Positions 31,963-38,382 of a DNA stretch of 40,740 nucleotides are shown one piece after another (positions within the stretch are counted from its first letter, which is position 1; each line of letters begins with the position of its first letter). The position numbers were made by a program, and so were the translations under genes. The DNA comes from a virus, in the IMG/VR virus record IMGVR_UViG_3300043778_000035, positions 1 through 40,740 of that record. One strand, given 5' to 3'. The notes beneath the pieces are model-generated. The model did not search any database. It was not told where the DNA came from and saw nothing but the letters and a program-made list of their open reading frames with translations.

Positions 31963-32798
31963 TGCGCCTCGATGATTGTCAATTGCCGCGGATCAACCTC
32001 GGGCGCTGTATCGTCCTCATCCAACCCAAGCACCCACCGGAGCGCTGCCGCGCGCTCGCCCGTGCAGATCGCCAACTCACGCTTGATTTCAGCCTTCGTC
32101 TTGGACTTGAACCCATCGCCGGCAAGCGCCGCCCTTTGAGCCCTGGACTTCGCGTGACCGGTTTTCCCTTCCGCAGCCGCGCGCAACTCAGCCACCTTCA
32201 AACGCTGCAGGGCTGGTTCGAGCTTGGACAGGCGCAACGCGTGTGTCACGGTGATCTCGTCGCGCTCCAGCGCGTCACGCACGTCTGCGCAGCACTCCAG
32301 CAAGCGGAATTGTCCGTCGATCGACGACGGTTCCATGCCGAACGACAGCGCGATCTCCTCGTTCGTTCTGCCCTGCGAACGCATCACCGCCATTTTCTCC
32401 GCGCGGTTCATCGGCGAATCGGCCCGGCGAATTTCGTTCGTGCTGACCATCACACTCGTCAGCGCTGCGATGCCGTCGCGCCGCGGGATCGCCGGAACGC
32501 GACGCACATCCTTCCCAGCTTCACGCAGGCGCCGATTTGCCTCACGTGCATTGATGACGCGGCGCCGACCGTCAACTACGATCGTCTGGCCCGTCTCCAC
32601 GTCCTTCGTCACCGTGATCGACTGATGAACACCTTCGACCATGATGTTGAGCACCATCGGTTCTTCGAACGGCACGAGTGCACGACGATCGAACAACGCA
32701 TGATTCGGGTCCGTGACGATGACCAAATCATCGGGATCGAAGAACAGCGCGGCACACTTCCCCGTCGCGCGATAGGCTTCTACTGAATCCTTCGCCAT
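31959..32798 (-). CDS. ParB-like nuclease/partition-domain protein
   Basis: A 279-residue protein. The ParB N-domain shows IVVDGRRRVINAREANRRLR and the RxxR segment; DIVIVTDPNHALF-type text precedes it. A helix-turn-helix follows at about residues 150-190 (RTNEEIALSFGMEPSSIDGQ, FRLLECCADVRDALERDEI). No ParA partner is seen, so it is an orphan. ParB-like proteins in phages have been linked to replication, DNA binding or nicking. It is the gene just upstream of the O-like initiator and overlaps it by 4 bases. Confidence 0.85.
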   Translation of the reverse strand: MAKDSVEAYRATGKCAALFFDPDDLVIVTDPNHALFDRRALVPFEEPMVLNIMVEGVHQSITVTKDVETGQTIVVDGRRRVINAREANRRLREAGKDVRRVPAIPRRDGIAALTSVMVSTNEIRRADSPMNRAEKMAVMRSQGRTNEEIALSFGMEPSSIDGQFRLLECCADVRDALERDEITVTHALRLSKLEPALQRLKVAELRAAAEGKTGHAKSRAQRAALAGDGFKSKTKAEIKRELAICTGERAAALRWVLGLDEDDTAPEVDPRQLTIIEAQ

Positions 32799-32807
32799 AC
32801 ATTTCTC

Positions 32808-33167
32808 CTATGCGGCCGCGAGTTGCGGCACGAGATTTTCTTGTCCGCACGCCCGGTGCTGAGCAACAAGCGCGTCATGCTGCTCTTGCGTCATGTCGCG
32901 GTCCCAAAAATCAGGATCGCCAGGCAGTCGATCGCTCCCATCTGCGCGATGCTGGCAGTAGAAGCAACCCATGCGATGAGGGAACCAATAACCCGGGCAG
33001 TCGCATCGCGTTGCGCCGGTGTCGCGGCGCATCATGTGTTTGTCGATGCGCCAGTTCTTTGAGCCACACGCGCATGCCGGATACGCCGCTTGCTCGAGCA
33101 CGTCAGGCTTATCGACGAGCACTCGACGGCGGCCACAGTTGCGACAGCGGCAGTGATAGCGCGCCAT
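32808..33167 (-). CDS. Small cysteine-rich (zinc-finger-like) protein
   Basis: A 119-residue protein starting MARYHCRCRNCGRRRVLVDK. It has many cysteines in pairs (CRCRNC, CACGSK, CDCPGYWF, CFYCQH), suggesting two or more zinc sites, then an acidic helix DRDMTQEQHDALVAQHRACG. The start at 33167 directly follows the upstream stop; upstream methionines lie in the neighbouring gene. It is probably a nucleic-acid-binding accessory of the replication module. The family is not recognised. Confidence 0.75.
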   Translation of the reverse strand: MARYHCRCRNCGRRRVLVDKPDVLEQAAYPACACGSKNWRIDKHMMRRDTGATRCDCPGYWFPHRMGCFYCQHRADGSDRLPGDPDFWDRDMTQEQHDALVAQHRACGQENLVPQLAAA

Positions 33168-33168
33168 A

Positions 33169-33468
33169 TCAGGCGACCGGAAGACCCAACAGCTCCTGGG
33201 ATTTGCCCGTCGCGGCGCAATCGCGGCGCCCACGCTTCACCAGGCGCCCGGCATCGAGCAGTTCACGTGCGCGACCGCACACGCTCGAAAGTTTGAGGTT
33301 CGTGCGCGCTGAGATGTCCTCGCGCGTCAACAGCAGATCGCGCGATCCGAAGCAATCCATCACCATCTGTTGCGTCGCGCAAAGCTGGCGCACCGGGATC
33401 GAGTGAAATGAATCCTGCTGCGTCTCCGCGACGCGATGGCCGCTCCGCGGACTGTAGAAATCGGACAT
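33169..33468 (-). CDS. Small winged-helix protein
   Basis: A 99-residue protein. The middle, VMDCFGSRDLLLTREDISAR, NLKLSSVCGRARELLDAGRL and VKRGRRDCAATGKSQELL, fits a MarR- or phage-type winged helix with a basic wing. It is encoded just before the zinc-finger protein in the early operon. Likely a DNA-binding regulator or replication accessory. Confidence 0.75.
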   Translation of the reverse strand: MSDFYSPRSGHRVAETQQDSFHSIPVRQLCATQQMVMDCFGSRDLLLTREDISARTNLKLSSVCGRARELLDAGRLVKRGRRDCAATGKSQELLGLPVA

Positions 33469-33564
33469 GCGGTATCTCCTCGCGGCATAACCGCTTAGGA
33501 CTACGAAATCAAGACATAAACACTTTCAGCGAAAATGCTTGTGACGTGACTCCTACCGCCTACT

Positions 33565-33864
33565 TCACCAACGGCCGCCGCACTCCCCGAGCCCCTCGCG
33601 CGCGCAACGGCAGTTCACACCCACCTTGCTCATCGTCGACAACCCGTCCAGGTACTCACGCGAAACGACGCGAAGCTCAAGAGCAGCGATCGCCGCGTCG
33701 ATCTTGTTGATGGGAATACCCAACTGCCCTGACTGGAACCGGCTGACCTGCGAGTCGTCCCAGCCGAGTGCCTCGGCTATCGGGCCACGCGTGCGCGGGT
33801 CACTCAACCCCTCACGAAACGCCCGCTCAATGCTGGGCCTTCGAACCACTTCAATCGTGCTCAT
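33565..33864 (-). CDS. CII-like transcriptional activator
   Basis: A 99-residue protein, the length of lambda CII (97). The helix-turn-helix region (RGPIAEALGWDDSQVSRFQS) and the following GQLGIPINKIDAAIAALEL match phage CII family proteins. The C-terminal end is cysteine- and arginine-rich (NCRCAREGLGECGG), unlike lambda. CII proteins activate repressor and integrase promoters on infection. It lies downstream of cro, but two plus-strand genes separate them. Confidence 0.82.
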   Translation of the reverse strand: MSTIEVVRRPSIERAFREGLSDPRTRGPIAEALGWDDSQVSRFQSGQLGIPINKIDAAIAALELRVVSREYLDGLSTMSKVGVNCRCAREGLGECGGRW

Positions 33865-34010
33865 TCAATCCCCATACGAATCAAAAATGCCTGAGTGCTA
33901 TTGCAGATCAAGCTGCGTAATCTGAAGTCACCTACCAACCTGGATGCGAACCACCACCATGAGAAAATCGAAGCCTCTGACCTCTTCAACCATCACACAA
34001 CGGGGTTCGC

Positions 34011-34274
34011 ATGACCGAACAACCTACACGCGATGCAACAATGCTTACCGTCATGGCGCTAATACGAGCGCTTCACGACCATGGAATCCTGCCGGCTCAA
34101 GCTACGGCCGACGTGCTGGACCGACGCGCAATAAACGCATCGCTGCGCGGACAAAACGGTGCCGACGAACAACTTGTCCAACAACTTGCGGTCGCTCTTC
34201 AGCAATGGGCGGATCTTGCAGAGAGCCAACATCCCTTTGCGCCCAGAGATCCGGGCACGCCAACTCGCTCGTAA
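34011..34274 (+). CDS. Small protein of unknown function, opposite strand between cro and cII
   Basis: An 87-residue protein starting MTEQPTRDATMLTVMALIRA, helical in the first 60 residues (HDHGILPAQATADVLDRRAI, DEQLVQQLAVALQQWADLAE) with an extended proline-rich C-terminus. It is encoded against the early genes. The start region is part of a 9-base inverted repeat (33944-33952 with 34004-34012), which might sequester the ATG. No family is recognised. The ORF is well formed and in a conserved-looking position, so I regard it as real. Confidence 0.65.
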   Translation: MTEQPTRDATMLTVMALIRALHDHGILPAQATADVLDRRAINASLRGQNGADEQLVQQLAVALQQWADLAESQHPFAPRDPGTPTRS

Positions 34275-34437
34275 GCGTAGTGAGCCCAGATCGTGAAGCC
34301 CTGATGGGAACCGTCATCAGCGAGCCCCCTTGCCGGCGAGTTCCGGGCCGATCTTTGGGGCGAAGGCCTCAGCTTTCGTCACAGAATCAATGGTTCTCAC
34401 ACCAAGCTTTTCAGTTCCACTCACGGAAGAAACCCTC

Positions 34438-34809
34438 ATGAAAACTTCTGAATCGAAACTAAAAATCAACGAAGATGGAACGCTGTCAATTCCGAGCGGA
34501 ACCTTTTCGGCGAATGAGGTTGATGAGTTGCTTCGTCAGCTCGCGCAAGCGCGTCACGAAATGAACCCGCCTATTCCAGCGACTTGCCCCGAAGTTCCTT
34601 GGACTGCAGCAGGCGGCGTGAGAATCGGCCTTGGTGAACAACTGACGCCAGATGGATTTGTAACGCTTGCCCTTCGCCACCCCGGATTCGGCTGGCTTGC
34701 CTACGAAATCGCCCCTCGTGACGCACGTACGATTGCAACCGAAATCACCTCGCTGATCAGAAATGTTTCGTTTCTCGATCCCAACCGAGGGAATGGCGCC
34801 GTCAACTAA
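34438..34809 (+). CDS. Protein of unknown function, opposite strand between cro and cII
   Basis: A 123-residue protein if it starts at ATG 34438 (MKTSESKLKINEDGTLSIPS), which has GGAAG in the upstream stretch. It is strand-rich: LKINEDGTLSIPSGTFSANE, GGVRIGLGEQLTPDGFVTLA, then GWLAYEIAPRDARTIATEIT. No signal peptide or membrane helix is seen. It may be expressed from the prophage with its neighbour at 34011 and could be a lysogen-expressed accessory gene. The tail end overlaps a minus-strand terminase remnant (34796-34920). Confidence 0.7.
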   Translation: MKTSESKLKINEDGTLSIPSGTFSANEVDELLRQLAQARHEMNPPIPATCPEVPWTAAGGVRIGLGEQLTPDGFVTLALRHPGFGWLAYEIAPRDARTIATEITSLIRNVSFLDPNRGNGAVN

Positions 34810-34920
34810 CATGACCACCTTGACCGAGCGATATACGAGGTTGTCTGGCGCCCCGCTTCCCGGAAGCGCAACGATGCCTCCGGGAAGTGATTTCCGCACA
34901 AAGTTGCCGGTGTCATTCAT
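34796..34920 (-). pseudogene. Remnant of a GpA-type terminase gene
   Basis: On the minus strand the first 42 codons read NDTGNFVRKSLPGGIVALPG and SGAPDNLVYRSVKVVMLVDG, which align with this phage's own terminase around residues 155-192 (KAFPGGFLALAGAGSPDNL, RRPVRVILADEVD). Outside this stretch the frame has no terminase similarity and stop codons lie close by. It is not a copy of the local gene (DNA clearly diverged), so it comes from another GpA-type phage. It overlaps the end of the plus-strand gene at 34438-34809. Confidence 0.65.
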
Positions 34921-34983
34921 GCCTCATCCCTCTGTTGAGCAAGCTCCGCCAGGTCCAGCGCTCGACGGCCGCAATCAAACGCC

Positions 34984-35235
34984 TCATGCTCCCTCCATTC
35001 GATCTGCCGTTCCGGTCGGCGGTTGGACGTCGTCGGATGCCTCAATTGCGCCCCCATGCTTCGTCAAGCGCTCGCGCAACTCGATGAGTTTTCGGCCAGG
35101 CTCATATAAGAACCCCCGTTGGTTCCCCTTCACGACGTGGCTGATTGCCGACTGCGTCACCCCAATCTGGCGAGCGATGTCGGCTTGGCTAAGTCCCGTG
35201 GCGAGGCAGTCGGCGATGATGGTTTTCCAGTCCAT
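34984..35235 (-). CDS. Cro-like repressor
   Basis: An 83-residue protein with a clear helix-turn-helix (CLATGLSQADIARQIGVTQS, AISHVVKGNQRG), followed by a positively charged helix and a disordered C-terminus (EASDDVQPPTGTADRMEG). It is divergent from the S24-type repressor and starts directly at its promoter: the -10 (TAATAT) ends 6 bases before the ATG, so its message is leaderless or nearly so. It probably shuts off the repressor promoter during lytic growth by binding the same ATTAG-N4-CTAAT operator. Confidence 0.85.
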   Translation of the reverse strand: MDWKTIIADCLATGLSQADIARQIGVTQSAISHVVKGNQRGFLYEPGRKLIELRERLTKHGGAIEASDDVQPPTGTADRMEGA

Positions 35236-35241
35236 TGCTGA

Positions 35242-35269
35242 ATATTAGCAGGCTAATGGATCAAGTCAA
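35242..35269 (-). promoter_or_regulatory. Early leftward promoter with repressor operator
   Basis: On the minus strand TTGACT (35264-35269) and TAATAT (35242-35247) are 16 bases apart; the palindrome ATTAGCAGGCTAAT (35244-35257) overlaps the -10. The same operator core and flank (CTAATATTCA) recurs at the rightward promoter 37705-37733. Upstream, TATTAGTTTTCT is also shared. It drives cro and the early operon. Confidence 0.75.
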
Positions 35270-35307
35270 TAGCTATCTCATTGAGAAAACTAATAATCTT
35301 CGCAGCT

Positions 35308-35970
35308 ATGAGCATCGGAACCCGAATCCGTGAGGTCCGCACGGAACTCAAACTGTCGCAGCCCGCGCTCGCGGCAAGGGCTGGCATATCTCAAGGTACT
35401 ATCAGCCAGTTAGAGAACAATCCCTTACAATCGTCCAAGTACTTACCTGCTATTGCACGAGCCCTCGGCGTTTCCGTCGATTGGCTAGGCACCGGCATTG
35501 GCGAACGCGGCCGCATAAAAAACCCCGCCGTCTTGCCTGGTGAGACAGGCGACTTCATTGCAATCCGCAAGGTGAATTTTAGAATTAGCGCTGGGGTCTC
35601 GGGGTTCGCTATCGAGTTTCTGGACGACGGCGACGGCGCGCCACTCTTTTTCCAGTCTCGATGGTTCAGCCAAAGGGGTTTCGATCCCGACTTGCTTTAT
35701 GCTGCGAAAGTTGCGGGAGACAGCATGGAGCCAACCCTTAAAGATGGTGACGTGATTGTGGTCAATACGGGGGATGTCGAACCAAGAGACGGCGAAGCGT
35801 TTGCCGTGAACTACGAGGGAGAGTTCGTCGTAAAGCGCCTCATCCGCGACAGCGGTGAGTGGTGGCTTTCGTCGGACAACATAGATTCTCGCCGCTTCCC
35901 GAGGAAGCGGTGCCATGAAAACACATTCATCCTTGGACGCATTGTCCACGCACAAACTGAGCGCATATAA
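35308..35970 (+). CDS. Lysogeny repressor, S24/LexA-type CI
   Basis: A 220-residue repressor. An N-terminal helix-turn-helix (LKLSQPALAARAGISQGTIS, QLENNPLQSSKY) is joined to a peptidase S24 domain. It contains a self-cleavage Ala-Gly (RISAGVSG), the nucleophile serine in AGDSMEPTLKDGDV and the lysine in EFVVKRLI. RecA-stimulated self-cleavage would allow SOS induction. I chose ATG 35308; an in-frame TTG at 35281 gives an odd start. No clear Shine-Dalgarno precedes the ATG, so a leaderless message is possible. It lies between the two operator-promoters it should control. Confidence 0.93.
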   Translation: MSIGTRIREVRTELKLSQPALAARAGISQGTISQLENNPLQSSKYLPAIARALGVSVDWLGTGIGERGRIKNPAVLPGETGDFIAIRKVNFRISAGVSGFAIEFLDDGDGAPLFFQSRWFSQRGFDPDLLYAAKVAGDSMEPTLKDGDVIVVNTGDVEPRDGEAFAVNYEGEFVVKRLIRDSGEWWLSSDNIDSRRFPRKRCHENTFILGRIVHAQTERI

Positions 35971-35982
35971 ACGGGGAAGAAC

Positions 35983-36441
35983 ATGACAAAGCAGCTGCGG
36001 AACACGATTTTCCGCGTGGGCGTCTTGGGCGCTCTCGCCTCGACATGCCTTCTTGCTATGCCGCCCGCATCGGCCGAGTGCCACGTAGCCGCTTCCACCA
36101 TCATCCTCTGCCAAGACGCCAAGAGCGCTGCGTATGCATATAAGGCATTCGGGCTCAATACGGCAAAGATGAATGAGTCATATAACAAGCAGATTCTTCA
36201 CGAATCGGGATGTTCCCTTATGACTGACCCAAAGCGGGGCTTCACGTTCAAGCGGCGGCGGGCTGGTGAAATCGCGACGCCAGATGGCTGGGTTGGCGTC
36301 ATGTTTCTTGATTTTGCACATGACGGCACTAGCGATGCGAGGTATGTAGCGTCTCGATACATCTCTGGATCGTGCCCCGACTTCAAGAAGTCCGACATCC
36401 CGACCTTCACCCCCGAAGTTCCGAAATCTCTCATACCATAG
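35983..36441 (+). CDS. Exported small protein downstream of the repressor (moron)
   Basis: A 152-residue protein with a signal peptide (FRVGVLGALASTCLLAMPPA, cut near ASA-EC at residue 32), 12 bases after the repressor stop and so probably co-transcribed from the prophage. The mature part has four cysteines (ECHVAA, ILCQD, SGCSLM, SGSCPD). Two of them, followed by SL and a basic segment, resemble the exported moron at 11020 (C-x30-C-RSL versus C-x33-C-SL). Expression in the lysogen fits superinfection exclusion or conversion of the envelope. No family is recognised. Confidence 0.75.
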   Translation: MTKQLRNTIFRVGVLGALASTCLLAMPPASAECHVAASTIILCQDAKSAAYAYKAFGLNTAKMNESYNKQILHESGCSLMTDPKRGFTFKRRRAGEIATPDGWVGVMFLDFAHDGTSDARYVASRYISGSCPDFKKSDIPTFTPEVPKSLIP

Positions 36442-36470
36442 GTTCTTCACCTCCTCGGATCGCCTCGCTA

Positions 36471-36650
36471 TCACCCGATGAGACATATGTTCAGATCGAA
36501 CTGAACGTATATGACAAGAGTGGCGCGCAAATCGGAAGTGATATAGTAAATATCAACAACCTAGAGGCGCACGGGCATTGGAAGTTCAAGTCACCGTTGT
36601 TGCAGCAGGACGTTGACACAGTCAAAGTCAAGAACGTGACTGCGTTCTAA
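36471..36650 (+). pseudogene. C-terminal remnant of an FxLYD-domain protein
   Basis: The reading frame ends ETYVQIELNVYDKSGAQIGS, DIVNINNLEAHGHWKFKSPL and VDTVKVKNVTAF, which is the second half of an FxLYD domain. The first half, signal peptide and start codon are missing; the only upstream start (GTG 36372) reads through the previous gene in another frame. It is probably the end of a gene replaced by recombination with the exported moron. Confidence 0.7.
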
Positions 36651-36693
36651 CGTCGCCGGAAATGAAAAACCCCGCGACGGCTGCCCTGGACGT

Positions 36694-37069
36694 CTAGGCT
36701 TGGGCCGGTTGCGCAAGCGACGAGAAGATGTTCGCGAGGTCGAGATAGTTGAGTTTCCCCTCGGCGACGTCGACCATGATTTCTTCGAGGGCTTGGGTGC
36801 GGGCGATCCCATATCCCTCGATGAAGAGATAAGCGAGCGCGCAAACGAGGGCAGTTCGCTTGTTCGCGTCCGAGAAAGCATGCCCACGGGCGATCGCTTC
36901 CGCATACATGCCAGCGATTTCGAACACGTCGCCAAGGCCTTCGTAATAGATTCTCAATACGACCAAGGGCGCCCTCTAAGGCGCCCCTGTTCGTGTGGCC
37001 GGTCAGGCCTGGCTCGCGAGAAAGGATGTAGTCGTGTACCAATACGACCATATCCGCTTCTAGGTTCAT
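36694..37069 (-). pseudogene. doc: Doc-like toxin (Fic family) with a one-base frameshift
   Basis: The N-terminal half is read from ATG 37069 (ADMVVLVHDYILSREPGLTG, then RGALEGALGRIEN). The rest is in a second frame (YYEGLGDVFEIAGMYAEAIA, then RGHAFSDANKRTALVCALAY). Joining them at about 36949 by deleting one base gives 124 residues, the length of P1 Doc (126). The Fic motif HAFSDANKR is intact and is the Doc form (HxFx[DN]ANKR), which phosphorylates EF-Tu and stops translation. As it stands the toxin is broken. The ATG overlaps the antitoxin stop by 4 bases. Sequencing error is the main alternative. Confidence 0.82.
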
Positions 37070-37248
37070 CGATTGGCGAGAGCCTGGATGACCGAGTGGT
37101 GTTGTTCGTACACGGTCTTAGCGGCGTTGAGGATCGCTTTCCGGCCGGCCGGCGACTGAGTGGTCACCTTCACGGTCGGTTGTTGGACGGACTGGCGCGC
37201 CCGAACCTCCACTCCGTGGATGGTCCCGGTCTTACCCTTGATGCTCAT
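37066..37248 (-). CDS. Doc antitoxin-like protein
   Basis: A 60-residue protein starting MSIKGKTGTIHGVEVRARQS at ATG 37248. The C-terminal helix AKTVYEQHHSVIQALANR fits a Doc-neutralising tail. The N-terminal part does not look like the Phd DNA-binding domain, so the family is uncertain. It overlaps the toxin start by 4 bases. A perfect 12-bp palindrome CTGCACGTGCAG (37321-37332) upstream may be its operator. Confidence 0.65.
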   Translation of the reverse strand: MSIKGKTGTIHGVEVRARQSVQQPTVKVTTQSPAGRKAILNAAKTVYEQHHSVIQALANR

Positions 37249-37320
37249 ATGGACTCTCCAAGAGGCGCAACGGGATTGTTGCATTGCGAAACTGTGTCGG
37301 CGAATTGTACCCGCGAATTT

Positions 37321-37332
37321 CTGCACGTGCAG
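37321..37332. promoter_or_regulatory. 12-bp palindrome upstream of the Doc antitoxin
   Basis: CTGCACGTGCAG is a perfect palindrome. On the minus strand a possible -10 (TACAAT, near 37301-37306) lies downstream of it, so the palindrome covers the -35 region of a candidate antitoxin/toxin promoter. Autoregulation of this kind is typical of toxin-antitoxin operons. Confidence 0.4.
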
Positions 37333-37704
37333 GCGAGGCACCGAAATTTCAGAGCCTGCGAGTCAATTATCGGCATCACAGGCGCGATTTCAAGGGGGTA
37401 ACGGCACCTATGTCGAAATTGCTGTGACAAATTCACGCTGCGAATTTCACGCTGCAGAGCGTATGCCTATCGCCGTCACCGGTGTGCCGCCGCTCAAACC
37501 GGAGCAAGCGACCTCAGACCCTAACACCGGTCAGAGGCCAATCATTCGTTAGACAAATTAAGCAGCCGCATAACCTGTTGCTCAGGTACTTCATTCTTGG
37601 CAAACTACTGTACGCGCATACAGTGTTTGGCCTGGGAGACGGGGGATGCATGTACGAGAAATCAAAGACAGCAGTTTCGTTCGTCCTCATCTATTAGTTT
37701 TCTA
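37333..37704. other. Intergenic region with a short tandem repeat, no supported gene
   Basis: Between the antitoxin promoter region and the rightward promoter I see no convincing gene. A 14-base unit (AATTCACGCTGCG / AATTTCACGCTGCA) is tandemly duplicated around 37429-37456. Near 37690-37702 TATTAGTTTTCT repeats the upstream element of the cro promoter. A 71-codon frame (37482-37697) has no ribosome binding site or family resemblance. Confidence 0.5.
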
Positions 37705-37733
37705 TTGACATGGAAAAATTAGCAGCCTAATAT
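37705..37733 (+). promoter_or_regulatory. Rightward repressor-controlled promoter
   Basis: TTGACA (37705-37710, perfect -35) and TAATAT (37728-37733) are 17 bases apart, and the operator ATTAGCAGCCTAAT (37718-37731) overlaps the -10. The element matches the cro promoter in -35, operator, -10 and the trailing TTCA. It probably is the second main early promoter (lambda PL equivalent), driving the leader, small genes and DUF1566 genes to the right. Confidence 0.75.
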
Positions 37734-37739
37734 TCAACT

Positions 37740-38185
37740 CAACGCAGCACACAACGAGCTGCGCCACCGCCCCGGCGGGGGTTCTCCCGGGGAAGTCTCA
37801 GAAGTAATGCGCATGGCCGCGCAGAACAAATCGCCCGTGAAGCCTGCCCGCGTGAGAAGGGAATGCCTAGCCCAGGCTGAAACTGGGTGGACCGGATGAG
37901 CCGGCGAAGGAGCCGGGGACGCGACAGAGCCGATCAGGGCGCCGCACCAAAACGTGGCGCCCTGCAGTTTTGACCGGTGGCGTTTCGATCCTCCGAGGCG
38001 TCACCGGTGAAAACTGCGTTGATCGAATGGCGTTGGAAACAGCGCCATTCCTTGAGTGCAGTTCGCCCGGCCGGCGGTGGCGCAAAACACCGGCAGATGA
38101 AGCGCTTCGCTCCGCATGTTCTCCGTTAGCGTGATTCATCGGACACCCCGGAAAGACGGGGATTAATTTAGTACTCCTTTTCTAT
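37740..38185 (+). ncRNA. Hairpin-rich leader of the rightward operon (candidate structured RNA)
   Basis: About 450 bases without a convincing gene directly downstream of a strong promoter hold seven possible hairpins. They are 37770-37792 (CCCCGG/CCGGGG), 37871-37887 (CCCAG/CTGGG), 37901-37916 (CCGGC/GCCGG), 37936-37963 (AGGGCGCC/GGCGCCCT), 37964-38017 (about 16 paired bases, GCAGTTTT/AAAACTGC and ACCGGT/ACCGGT), 38026-38049 (AATGGCG/CGCCATT) and 38146-38161 (CCCCG/CGGGG). I cannot match it to a known RNA family. By position it could be a put-like antitermination leader or a regulatory RNA. A 30-codon frame at 37807 is a weak coding alternative. Confidence 0.5.
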
Positions 38186-38211
38186 ATACGCAATCACGAA
38201 GGGGATCGACG

Positions 38212-38355
38212 ATGCAAACCGCATACACGCTGATGGGCTACACAGTCACAAACGCAGAGCAGGCGCGCACTGTGCTGCTCATCGCAAAACTCGCGGGGCG
38301 GGACGCAGTTGCACGGCAAGCGCTCGCAGTGATCGCGAAGTACGAAGCGGCCTGA
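38212..38355 (+). CDS. Very small protein of unknown function
   Basis: A 47-residue protein starting MQTAYTLMGYTVTNAEQART and ending LAVIAKYEAA, helical. It is preceded by the leader CAATCACGAAGGGGATCGACG (about 38190-38211), which recurs with two changes before the next gene, so the same ribosome binding context is duplicated. The AAGGGG is a good Shine-Dalgarno. Function unknown; it is the first gene of the rightward operon. Confidence 0.6.
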   Translation: MQTAYTLMGYTVTNAEQARTVLLIAKLAGRDAVARQALAVIAKYEAA

Positions 38356-38382
38356 CCAGCGCAATCGCGAAGGGGAACGACG

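Noticed and set aside
34763-35248. 161-codon plus-strand frame opposite cro
   Set aside because: It is the antisense of the Cro-like gene and crosses its promoter; proline/serine-rich shadow.
37807-37899. 30-codon plus-strand frame (MRMAAQNKSP) in the leader
   Set aside because: It has a weak ribosome binding site and could be a leader peptide, but it overlaps paired stems and shows no support beyond a start and stop.
37867-38139. A 90-codon minus-strand frame over the hairpin region
   Set aside because: Composition fits random reading of GC-rich stems; there is no ribosome binding site and no family resemblance.
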